From positions 1 through 32,876 of the forward strand of contig JAYMSP010001376.1 in NCBI GenBank assembly GCA_036897095.1: a stretch of 32,876 nucleotides of DNA. Reading direction: 5' to 3'. This stretch comes from Plantago elongata (lineage: Eukaryota > Streptophyta > Magnoliopsida > Lamiales > Plantaginaceae). The notes beneath the pieces are model-generated. The model had not been told where the DNA came from. It did no database searches and saw only the letters and a list, made by a program, of their open reading frames with translations. Shown here in pieces: positions 10,242-21,060 of the stretch. The first letter of the stretch is position 1, and every line of letters starts with the position of its first letter. Both the position numbers and the translations under genes were made by a program.

Positions 10242-12425
10242 TCTTCATGGAACCGTCCATCACAGAGTGACATTCTCAACGTGTATATTCTCACTCGTGT
10301 GCCTGACCTTCCTTAAGTATGAAATGTAAATGCGACTTGTGTTTTTGAGTGCATGTGTGTTGGAGATTTTGCTAGAACCACGAATGGTTTGTAAGATCTT
10401 CTTTCTGTTATCCATGGAAAAGAATAATCGAAAAGTTTAAGGTGCTAGAGCGGCTCTAATTTTTTATAATATGATTTACAGGCAATTTTGTTCAGATTTA
10501 TTTTACTGGTAGTTTCATTGCATCATGCATGTTTTTTTCTAAACTGTGTTTCACTGCGTGTTTTTTCTCAGCCTCAAGAGAAATCATCAAATTATGCAGA
10601 TTATGATCTGTGCTAGACATCTGAACCTGAAATCTTGCAACTGAATGCTATTGAATGGTACCTCGAGCTCCACTTGAATGCTACTTCAATCCGACCTCAA
10701 CTTGGCTCACTAATAAAATGAGTTGATCCATGAGGGTTTATACTTTATACTATAAATCGAGACTTAAAGCCAACCAAGTATAAATGAACTGAGTATAATC
10801 TGCTTGATGAGAATACAAGCTCCATTCTAATTCAACTCTAATATCTTATCAAGTAAGTCGAACTCGAAATGAATTGAATATAATAGTTATCAAAGCCTCG
10901 ACTCGCACAACATCTCTCTCATCACACTTTTAGATTGAGTGGGCAGGTTAGAATACTCATAAGGCTTGAATGACTTTGAACGTGGCACCCACTTCTTATC
11001 TTGTGAAAAGGATGATCAGATGAGAATACACATCTCTTCCATAACACCTTATCTTGCGTCAAGTGCGAGTAGCTACAACTTGTATAACACCTTTTGCGAC
11101 CATAATTAAAATCCCACTATTTTTTATGCTTTAGGTGATGTAGGGAGTGAGTTGCATAGAATCCTTATTGGAATGGAAATAGTTTCAAATTGTGTAATTC
11201 ATCATCTTAAGAATACTCTATTTTATTTTACTCGATTTTATATTAGAACGAAATTTTACATTTCCAAATTCAATTATACTGTAGAAGGTACCTAGTGTGG
11301 AGCCAAAGCAATCAAATGTGCTATAGTAATTAGTACAAGCAAACACCAAAATACCCAGTCACACATTCATTACATTAGAGTGGTAAGTAAGTACACCATT
11401 ATAGCTAGTGAGTGCAAAGCACATTCATGGTCAAAACACTAGTCTCATACGCATTAATCACTAAATTCAAGTTACTGTTTTCTTGAAAGACAGAAGCATC
11501 CAGCATATCTTACTGTTATTTCTTTATCTACTTTGACCCGGTTATACGATATACCATATTTTCACTATCAATATTCAGTTAAAACATTACATGTAATGTA
11601 ATGCAATATCAATACATAATAAACATATGATATTTGAAGTTGAACGTCAATGTTTGTAAACTTATGTAATAATATTTTACATTTTTAACCAACGAATCTA
11701 ACTCGTAACATTTATCTAACCAGCCCTACATATCCATGTTCTGAGGCAATAAGTTCTGGCCTCGTACTGTAGCCTTTGTCTTGGCATATTTGATAGCCAA
11801 CCCTCAATTCTAAGTGTTTTGAACCATATGTTGTATGTTGTCCAAAACTCCAAACCAATGTGTTTGAGATCTAGTCAAACACTTCACTTTCACTCGAATA
11901 CCACGTTCAGTATTCATGTGATACTTAGGCATAATTTCTGACCCTATGTGTCCGCTAACAATTAATGTCTCTCGAAGGACCAACTCTTTCGATTTATTGG
12001 GTCGGGGTTCAACCGGGTTAGTAAACTCGGAATTGAACATATAAAACTATTGAATAATCAATGTGTTTATTTATAGAATAATGTATGATATAATAAGCTA
12101 TGTCTAATCTAATTATGAATTAAAAGAATAAGACTAAACTAATTAAGAATCGGAAATAATGCATATCATATTTCATGCTATCAGATAAGTATTAAATCCT
12201 ATAGCGTACAAACAAACACACTTACCTAAGAGAATTTAATTTGATTTGGCCAAAACTATAGAAGCCAAACTCCAAAACAGACATCCTATACAATAGCTAC
12301 ACAACAAATTAGTGCCTAAATTTGTTTGATTCAAAGTAAAAATTGTCCCATGTGGTAAATTTAAGTTACCATAAAGAAAGGTAAAAAACGAAAAGGTTTA
12401 CATGAGCTGGGAAATCTGGACCTCA
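10242..12425. other. Thioredoxin 3' region and spacer; no supported gene
   Basis: The first ~200 bp should be the thioredoxin 3' UTR. The rest has no gene I can support. Two stretches stand out. At about 10640-10920, runs such as CCTCGAGCTCCACTTGAA and CCTCGACTCG alternate with TCAACT-type blocks and look like decayed dispersed repeat. At 11740-12045 the base composition is less AT-rich, and the minus strand has an open frame of about 76 codons (12040-11810) with no family I know. The latter may be a worn coding remnant. Confidence 0.4.
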
Positions 12426-12429
12426 TTCC

Positions 12430-12493
12430 TGAGTCAGTGACTGAGTCACTGAGTCGTACTATTATCACCTTTTCTTTGGCTCTGGCTGACTCA
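12430..12493. promoter_or_regulatory. Cluster of TGAGTCA (GCN4/AP-1-like) sites
   Basis: Perfect TGAGTCA sites lie at 12430-12436 and 12442-12448, a near match TGAGTCG at 12450-12456, and the reverse form TGACTCA at 12487-12493, followed by a GGGTCAC half-site. TGAGTCA is the known binding core of Opaque2/GCN4-type bZIP factors. The cluster is about 2.2 kb before the flippase ATG and about 1.3 kb before the probable transcribed region, so any link to that gene is inference. Confidence 0.45.
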
Positions 12494-12509
12494 CTGGGTC
12501 ACACTTCTT

Positions 12510-13015
12510 CTTTTTTTCTCTCCTGACATGGCCCAAACAATGAGAGATTGTGAGAAGACAATGCTTCTTTTACCATGTACAATATCCATTTGGCCCACCT
12601 CAGTTTCATGAAATCGTACATATGGGCTATGTATACACTTTCTTCTTAATTTTATTTTTTACCATAACCACATGATGAGAACGGTTTACTAATGCATAGT
12701 TGATAATTTTGTGTAAAATTTTAATTAATAAAACTTACGATTTTGAAAATTGAAAAGGTAGTACCTCACAAACTCCTGAGAATATGCATTCTCATAGAAT
12801 TATGCACCTGTTTGATTCGAGGTAGTGTAATTTGAAGTTAATTGATAACTAGAAACTGTTAAATGTAATATCATGTTAAGATGTCTTGATTTGCTCTTTA
12901 CGTGGTTCCGTGTTTATATTATATTGTTAGTGTCCTGTGATATTGGTAGTTATGTGACTTTGGATGGATAACTAATGTATCGTTAAAATTCACAATCTCA
13001 TAAAAGGTGGGAAGG
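12510..13015. other. Spacer, nothing recognised
   Basis: AT-rich sequence without credible ORFs, RNA genes or clear repeats, lying between the TGAGTCA cluster and the tandem repeat upstream of the flippase gene. Confidence 0.5.
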
Positions 13016-13019
13016 ATTT

Positions 13020-13670
13020 GGAAACGAGTAAAATAGATTAAAAACCTTTTTACGTAACGTATCTTGTGCAGTAACTAACTGATACATTATTTTGAATCAT
13101 GAAAATAGTAAAATAGATTTGAACCTTTTATCGTAACGTATCTCGTACAGTATTAACCAGATACTACATTTCGAGAAAGTACTTTACTTTGCATACGTGA
13201 CGTGTCAACGTTTCGGTTGGAGGAGACGAGGTAATTCACTTTTATTATAGACTCAGAACCTTTTATCATAATGCATCTCTTGTAGTAATAACCAGATACT
13301 ATATTTTGAAAAAGTACTTAACTCTTCATACGTAACGTGTCAACGTTTCAGTCGAGGGAGATAAGAAAATCAAGTATTTACTCTAAGAATTAAAGTAGAT
13401 TTTTTTTTTTATCGCAACGTATCTCATGCAACATTTTCCAGGTACTATATTTTAAAAAAGTGTTTAACTTTAAGTACGTGACGTGTCAACGTTTCAGTCT
13501 GAGGATATATGGTAATCATGTAATTTATTGTAAGAACGAAAGTAGATTCGAAACCTTTTATCGTAACCTATCTTATACAATATTAACCAGATATTATATT
13601 TTGAGAAAGTAATTAACTCTACGTACGTGACGTGTCAACGTTTGAGTTGGGCGAGACGAGGTAATAATCT
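13020..13670 (+). repeat. Tandem repeat (~135-150 bp units) with ACGTGACGTGTC boxes
   Basis: Four full units and a short leading one. Each unit holds GAACCTTTTATCGTAACGTATCT-like sequence, TATTAACCAGATACTATATTTTGA-like sequence, GAAAGTACTTAACT-like sequence and then a strongly kept TACGTGACGTGTCAACGTTT. That box occurs at 13194-13213, 13329-13348 (ACGTAACGTGTC variant), 13475-13494 and 13624-13643, spaced 135, 146 and 149 bp apart. ACGTGTC is an ABRE-type bZIP core, TGACG is the as-1/TGA-factor half-site and GTCAA is an inverted W-box core. The array ends just before the probable transcribed region of the flippase gene. Confidence 0.85.
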
Positions 13671-13799
13671 ACCCTAAAGGAAGGATCCCTGCAGCAACAT
13701 ATAACATAATAAAGGTGGAAGAGAAATTAAGGCAAATGTGATTTACCTGCATCATCATCATCATCAAACGAAACAGAGGAAAATTCAATAGAGCCAAAA

Positions 13800-14655
13800 T
13801 TTGTGCTTTTCCATCCGTCTCTTTCTCACCTTCTTCTCTCTCTCTGGATCTCAATTCCTATCGTCATCAATTCAAACCTCATCAATTTCTGCAAATCCAA
13901 TTTTTTTAATTATTATTTTTTATTATTCTTTTCCAATTCAATTTTACCCTATTGTACGAGATTCTAGAAAAAAGCTGATCACGAACACGATTCACAAGTA
14001 CTGCTGTGGAAGAAAAGGATCGTTTGCAGATCTGGAAATCTGACAAGTTTTCATCATTTCGTTTTCAGTGCATTCATTGATTGATTCGGTTTAAATTGAA
14101 TCGAATTGAATCGATCATTGTTCATCATCATCATCGTGCTTTCAATTTCACCACAGGTGTGTAGTACTCTGCTGATTTCCCGATTTTATCATGTGTTTGC
14201 ATTTATTTGCAATGCTGCTTTTTTTTTTTTTTTTGCCTGATTCAATTTTGATTTTTTTGTTTGTTTGTTTGTGTGTGTACAGCTTGGTTCTGTGGAGCAA
14301 TTATTGCAGAGGTGTGTTTGATCGTTCTAGCTGGTTAGTACTGTCATTTTCTGATTGTGGGTTTCAGAAAGTAGCTTGCTTTATTTACTTTCAGGAGCCT
14401 GATAGCATTGATTTCTACCTGGTTTTGGGAGATATAGGATGGTTAGATAGTAATGCTACTAGCTGGACTCCCCCAAGTGTGTGCTAGTATTTGTGGGGAG
14501 ATTTTACTTTTCGATTCTTGAATAATTCTTGAAGATTTATACATTATTCATACACTTTGGGAGTTGGGATAGGTGTAGTTTTAAGGAATTGTTGAGTTGA
14601 AGGGATAAGGTATGCTATTATCCAATGTACTACTTTCTGTGTTGTTGGGTTCTGT
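13800..14655 (+). promoter_or_regulatory. Probable 5' leader of the flippase gene, with intron and uORFs
   Basis: CT-rich sequence from about 13806 (TCTCTTTCTC...TCTCTCTCTGG) looks like a plant 5' leader. A probable leader intron runs from CACCACAG|GTGTGT (about 14157) to GTGTGTACAG| (ending near 14282). The remaining leader holds at least three upstream ATGs. A 22-codon uORF lies at 14453-14521. One uORF at 14612-14740 and one at 14625-14666 both start before and end after the main ATG at 14656, out of frame with it. I see no acceptor that would splice the last two away. Confidence 0.5.
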
Positions 14656-17600
14656 ATGTCTTCTGACAAGCCATTGCTGCCTTACTCTAAACCCGTTCCC
14701 GGTTCAACCCCGAGTCATCAGCGTGGCTCTTCGTCACTGAGTGTTAGTTCGTTGGGATATCTGTGTAACGCTCCGTCGGGGTCTTCCTCTCTTACTGACG
14801 GTGCAGTAGATAATAGTTTGTTTGATTTTGAGGAGGAGGCGGTTGTTCCTGGAGATTTGTCGAAATATCCGGGGTTCGGGTCTACAAGGAAGGAGCTTAA
14901 GTCGGCTGAGCTTCGTCCAGGATGCCCCACGCGCGAACGGAAACGCTTTGTGACATGGGGCGGTGCTTTGGATCTCCGGTATGGTGTGAAGACCTTTGAA
15001 GTTTCTGGGAATAGCTTTCAAAAACCTCATCAGAAATCTAGAAGGTCGGAGAGGTTTATTCAGATAAGCATGCAGCTCGAGGAAAATATAGTGCGCCAGG
15101 ATAATCCTAGGTTAATTCACATTAATGATCCCAGGACGACAAATGAGAAGTTTCAGTTTTCTGGGAATGAGATCCGGACAAGCAAATACACTTTCCTTAA
15201 TTTTTTGCCGAAGAATCTCTTTATTCAGTTCCACCGGGTAGCTTATATGTATTTTTTAGCTATTGCTGCTTTGAATCAGCTTCCACCTCTTGCAGTCTTT
15301 GGGAGAACGGTTTCCCTTTTTCCTCTTCTCTTTGTTCTTACTGTCACTGCTGTGAAAGATGGTTACGAGGATTGGCGAAGACACAGGTCCGACAGGAATG
15401 AGAATAACCGGGAAGCTTTGGTGCTACAATCTGATGAATTCCATCCCAGAAGGTGGAAAAAGATACAGGCTGGTGAGGTTGTGAAGATCAATGCTGATGA
15501 GACTATTCCTTGTGACATGGTGTTGCTAGGTACAAGTGATCCCAGTGGAATCGCTTACATACAGACCATGAATTTGGATGGCGAGTCAAACCTCAAGACT
15601 AGGTATGCCAGGCAAGAAACTAACAGACTAGTTCTTGAAGGGGCAGATGTGTCGGGTGTAATCAGGTGTGAGCAGCCAAATCGTAATATCTATGAGTTCA
15701 CAGCCAATATGGAGCTTAACGAGCAGAGGTTTTCTCTGAGTCAATCCAATATCGTTTTGCGTGGTTGTCAACTTAAGAACACAGAATGGGCTATTGGTGT
15801 TGTGGTTTATGCTGGTCAGGACACAAAAGCCATGCTGAATAGTGCTATGACCCCTGCCAAGCGAAGCAGATTGGAAACATATATGAACAGGGAAACACTC
15901 TGGCTATCAGTTTTTCTTATGATAATGTGCATTGTTGTTGCGACTGGGATGGGGTTGTGGCTGAAGCGGCATGAAAAGCAGCTTGATACGCTACCCTACT
16001 ACCGGAAAGTGTACTTTGAAGTTGGAAAACAAGGGAAAAGATACAGATTTTATGGGATTCCTATGGAAACCTTCTTCTCATTCTTGAGTTCTATAATAGT
16101 TTTCCAGATAATGATTCCAATATCACTCTACATTACTATGGAGCTTGTACGGCTGGGACAATCATATTTCATGATTGGTGATAGACATATGTATGATAGT
16201 GCTAGCCAGTCCCGGTTTCAGTGCAGATCCTTGAACATTAACGAGGACTTGGGACAAATCCGATATGTATTTTCTGACAAGACAGGGACGCTAACTGAGA
16301 ACAAGATGGAATTCAAAAAGGCGAGTGTTTGGGGTAAGAATTATGATAGTACATTCCCGTTGGATGGTTCATCGCTGGATTCAGATGTTGAAGGTATGTG
16401 TATATATTCCTATACATGGATAAAAGTAAAATTTATGATATTTCTCTGCACCCTATTTGTTTTCTCTATGTTTGTTTTTTTACTTCAATAGACATCCATG
16501 GCGTGATTCTAAAACAGGTGGATTTTTATATTCTAGTATTTGTTACAAACTTGCTAAGCTTGCAAAACTGTACTTGTGAGTTGTGAATTTTATATACTAC
16601 CTGGTTCTGTTCATACTAATGTTCAAAATCCAGTGTTATGATCCATTGTCTGCTGTCCATGTTTGTCTGTCTTGTTGCTCTTGTTTCATTGCTAAACTTG
16701 GATAGTATTTTGATAGTTTGATTTATTTCCAGCCCCTGTGCTAATAAAAGTTGTGTACTATCTGTGCAGTGGAGGATTCTACTAACAAAAAGGGGAAATG
16801 GAAACACCAATCTGAAGTTACTGTAGACTCCAAACTCCTGAAAATGCTGTACAAAGATCTGGATGGAGAAGAAAGGATTGCTGCACATGAGTTCTTTCTG
16901 GCCCTGGCAGCTTGTAATACTGTGATTCCTATTCTTTCTGAAAGTCCTTCAATTGACAATGACAGCTCCTCTGGCGATAGTCAGATTAATGTGAACTATC
17001 AAGGTGAATCCCCTGATGAACAGGCACTTGTTGCTGCTGCTTCAGCTTATGGATATACACTTTTTGAGCGGACATCAGGGCATATTGTAATAGATGCCAA
17101 TGGTGAGAAATTAAGGTAGAAGGCCATCCTCTTTATATATTATTTGTTTATTTATTTAATTTCCAGAAATTTTGCTCTACAAATAATGTATTTGAATTCC
17201 ATTGACCTAATTTTCACTGGATTAGTAGTGGCTTGGCCACTTTATATCAGTTTTTTTTTTTTTTAATTTTGTAATGAACTGTGGAATTCTATTTCCTTGC
17301 TCGCTTGTGCTTTTAATGGACCTTAGATATTGAAATATTGAAATTGCCAATTTTGTTTCTATCACAGCCCTTTTCTTTTACTATCGATGTGCAATTTGCT
17401 AGCAGTTATGAACTCGCTACTTCTGCAATGCAGGTTAGATGTTTTGGGTCTGCATGAATTTGATAGTGTGCGAAAAAGGATGTCCGTGGTTATTAGATTT
17501 CCAAATGAAACTGTCAAGGTACTTGTGAAAGGAGCTGATACATCAATGTTCAACATTTTGAAGAAAGACACCCCTAATATTGACCATGTGAGGCAAGAGA

Positions 17601-20100
17601 CACTGCGTCATCTGCACGAATATTCATCTGACGGTTTGCGCACCCTTGTTATTGCTTCGAGGGACCTCACGGGGGAAGAGCTGGTGGAATGGCAACGCAT
17701 GTACGAAGATGCAAGCACATCTTTGACTGAAAGATCTATAAAATTGCGCCAGACAGCCGCTCTTATTGAATGCAACGTGACACTTCTTGGGGCCACAGCT
17801 ATAGAGGACAAGTTACAAGAGGGCGTACCTGAAGCCATTGAGGCTCTTCGGCAGGCAGGAATCAAAGTGTGGGTTCTCACTGGAGACAAGCAGGAAACAG
17901 CCATATCTATTGCACTCTCTTGCCGACTATTGACTGCAGATATGCACCGGATCATTGTAAATGGAAACTCTGAAGATGAATGCAGGAAACTTCTGACTGA
18001 TGCTATTGCCAAATACTCAGTGAAATCTGCAAACAGCCCTGATCAGAGAAGCAAATTGAAGAAGGATTCTCAAGTTGAATATCTTGGTATCCCTTTGAAA
18101 GAGAAGCCCTCTGATCGGACACAGTGTGAAGACCAGGAAGATTCCCCTACTCTTGGACCACTGGCCCTTATAATTGATGGGAATAGTCTGGTTTACATTT
18201 TAGAGAAGGACCTGGAGTCAGAGGCATGTACCATTTCTTTGATATACTTTAATTTCTTCTCTTGGATTGGTTTCACTCTGAATGTTATTACTATATGGTT
18301 TATAGACTTAGTTATTTTCATATGGAAGCTATAGTTCAAGATTTATTCATCAAGTTCCTCACAATAATCATCTTCATTTTCGCACCAGCTTTTCGACCTT
18401 GCGACAGCGTGTAAGGTTGTGCTCTGTTGTCGGGTTGCACCTTTGCAGAAGGCTGGAATTGTTGACTTGATCAAAGGTCGTACTGATGATATGACACTTG
18501 CCATAGGTGATGGTAAGTTAATAATCTCTCAGCTGTATTATCATCTTTTCTTATTTAAATGTCTTCTCTTTTTCTTTATGATTTTAAAAAAGCTGGGATG
18601 TATTTTTGCATTTTCTTTGAGAATATAGATTTGTATTTAGGCCATGCAGCTTTCTGGACACCACTTATAGACGGGTAGTTATTTGTGACCTGTCAAAATG
18701 GTGTTTCTTTATGCTATGTGGGCTTATAGGTTGTTGTATCATACTGAAAAGTTCTGTGAATTGATTTTCTTTGCGGCTGATTAAATTATCTGCAGGGGCT
18801 AATGATGTTTCAATGATCCAAATGGCGGATGTTGGTGTTGGGATATGTGGTCAAGAAGGTCGCCAGGCTGTGATGGCTTCTGATTTTGCTATGGGACAGT
18901 TCAGATTTCTTAAACGGTTACTTTTAGTGCACGGGCATTGGAACTATCAGCGCATGGGTTATCTTATCCTATACAACTTCTACCGAAATGCTGTATTTGT
19001 TCTGATGCTGTTCTGGTATGCAATTTAGTTTCAGTCATCTTTATGTATGCACTTATCAACTGAGTGGCATCTGTTGTAAAATTTATGTAAAACTTAGATG
19101 CTCGATAATAATATATGAATATTAATCAAGCTAAGTAGCCTTAATTGATGGGAGTGTGTTATTCTCAATAAATATGTTTGGCATTTTGGTTGATATGCTT
19201 ATTTTGGTTTTGGCACAAACACTCTGGTTGAGCTTACTGATGCAAAATAAGATCTATATGAATTTTATTTCCTATTGCCTATAAGCTAATGGCCTTATAA
19301 GCTAATGCTTTTGTGTTGTGATTCCTAGGTACATATTGTGTACAGCCTTTTCGACTACTTCGGCTTTGACGGACTGGAGTAGTGTTTTTTATTCTGTAAT
19401 ATATACTTCGGTACCTACGGTGGTTGTTGGTATCCTGGACAAGGACTTGAGCCACAAAACATTACTCAAATACCCAAAACTTTATGCTGCGGGGCATCGA
19501 CATGAGAGTTACAATATGTCCCTGTTCTGGATTACAATGGCTGACACGCTCTGGCAGAGTCTTGTTCTGTTTTATGTTCCTTTGTTCACTTACAGAGATA
19601 GCACGATTGACATTTGGAGTATTGGAAGCTTGTGGACAATTGCAGTCGTTATCTTGGTCAATGTGCATTTAGCCATGGATATCCAGCGCTGGGTGTTGAT
19701 TACTCATTGTGCAATATGGGGGTCAATAGTTGTCACATATGGTTGCATGGTGGTGCTTGATTCTATACCTTCTTTTGCTAACTACGGGTCAGTTTATTTT
19801 AGTGTCTAGTTTGTTATGGAATGATGATAATAGCACATGATTATATGCATCATTAAGTCTGGAAGTCATTCATAACATAATTTTTTGTTCTTTTGCAGTA
19901 CAATATACCACCTGGTGAAGTCGCCAACATATTGGCTCACCATTTTGCTCATAACAGCTATAGGATTGCTCCCGCGGTTTCTTTACAAAGTTTTCCACCA
20001 GATATTCTGGCCTTCAGATATCCAAATTGCTAGAGAAGCTGAAGTATTTAGAAAACGGAATAGTCTATTTGAGTCAAAGGAAGATCAAGTTTCAAGTTGA
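14656..20100 (+). CDS. ALA1: P4-type phospholipid flippase, ALA1-like
   Basis: Seven coding exons: 14656-16393, 16770-17115, 17434-18223, 18389-18512, 18796-19015, 19329-19787, 19899-20100; 1292 residues. A P4-ATPase uses ATP to move aminophospholipids to the cytosolic leaflet, with an ALIS/CDC50 partner. Seen in order: a long polar N-terminus (1-150); M1-M2 around [18 protein letters not shown]; actuator motif NLDGES (D308-S311); M3-M4 with PISLY; phosphorylation site DKTGTLTEN (D541); KGAD (K727); VLTGDK (T844-D846); hinge [18 protein letters not shown] (from G998); and six C-terminal membrane helices. All catalytic motifs are intact. The sequence follows Arabidopsis ALA1 closely, but the N-terminus is about 100 residues longer than the ~1158-residue protein I recall. 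Intron 3 (18224-18388) must begin with GC to keep the frame. The start is the first in-frame ATG. Confidence 0.95.
18224..18388 (+). other. GC-AG intron in the flippase gene
   Basis: The exon ends GAGTCAGAG and the intron begins GCATGT. The acceptor is CGCACCAG before CTTTTCGACC. Joining here gives [19 protein letters not shown], matching the conserved flippase sequence in phase. The nearby GT (GCAT|GTACC) would shift the frame. GC-AG is the best known minority intron class and has this strong AG|GCATGT form. Confidence 0.85.
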
Positions 20101-21060
20101 CAATTATACTGTTTATATAATGTGAATTACTTCCCATTTGTCAACATTTTCTACAGTCTGTCCTGGTGTATCTATCTACCCTGCGGGTTCAGGTGTCAGA
20201 ATTTGAATGGTAGGCTCGCTCGTTTTTAGACTTTTGTTCACTTTCATATTACATTGTTCTTTATGCAGTATCTTTATTTGAATGGTCAAGTGGATGTATC
20301 GTATTAAGTTTTTGTTCGGCCTGCATCTTGCTTGTGTCTGGTATAGAAAAACGGTAGTTTTCCGATTACTCATCTAATGGTCTTTTAGCCTTTATTTGCA
20401 TGGTAAAATGTAGTATATACTCTGGTGAAACTAGCTTCAATTTTTTTATCATGCTAATTTATGCTGCAGTATCAATGAGCTGTGTTGGTATAAAAACTGT
20501 GGGATTCTACATCTTTGTTCCTTGGCAGTTGTTTTCATGCATAACAACCTCATTCTGGATTATATGCTGGGGTCTAATTCTATGGTTGCGAGAATTATAT
20601 ATTCGACCTTTTAACTGTAGAGACATCCTAACATATGTTATCTTAAAAGAGGGCTGGTTTCTGTTGCCCTGTTAACATGGTACTTCCAAATTTTGGAAAG
20701 AAAATGCACATTTTATATTAGGAATCGTAGTTAGGAAGTGTTTCCAGTGTATACTTCTCATTTATGATGAACGAGTTATTTTTTAGACGTAGAACCTTTT
20801 CTTATTCCTGATGTCTTGGTTTATGCATTTAACTAATTGTGTTTTTCGTGTTTTGTTTTCAGGGAGTTCCTGGAAGCTTGTTTGCATAGTGAAGTTGCAC
20901 ACGCTTGCTGAACCATGAAATGAGCCAATGAGAATCTTATAATACAATAAACACTTGCAAACTCAGGGGAAGGAGGAGGTAACCTAGTTTAGACAATGCT
21001 TTGATCGTCATGAGGCATCCGAGAGGAGTTAGACTGAGCTGCAGTATGGTCGTCAATTCA
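20101..21060 (+). other. 3' region of the flippase gene
   Basis: Probably 3' UTR and beyond. An acceptor-like TTTGTTTTCAG|GGAGTTCC lies at about 20861, and AATAAA lies at 20946-20951, so the transcript may run to about 20980 with a spliced 3' UTR. The donor is not clear. The reading frame at 20400-20675 is rich in hydrophobic residues but matches no family and is not called. Confidence 0.35.

Noticed and set aside
14718-15030. Minus-strand open frames under the first flippase exon
   Set aside because: They are antisense shadows of a clearly conserved coding exon and show no family of their own.
20400-20675. Hydrophobic 91-codon open frame after the flippase stop
   Set aside because: No family match and T-rich composition. 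The flippase already has its full set of membrane helices and a natural end at 20100.
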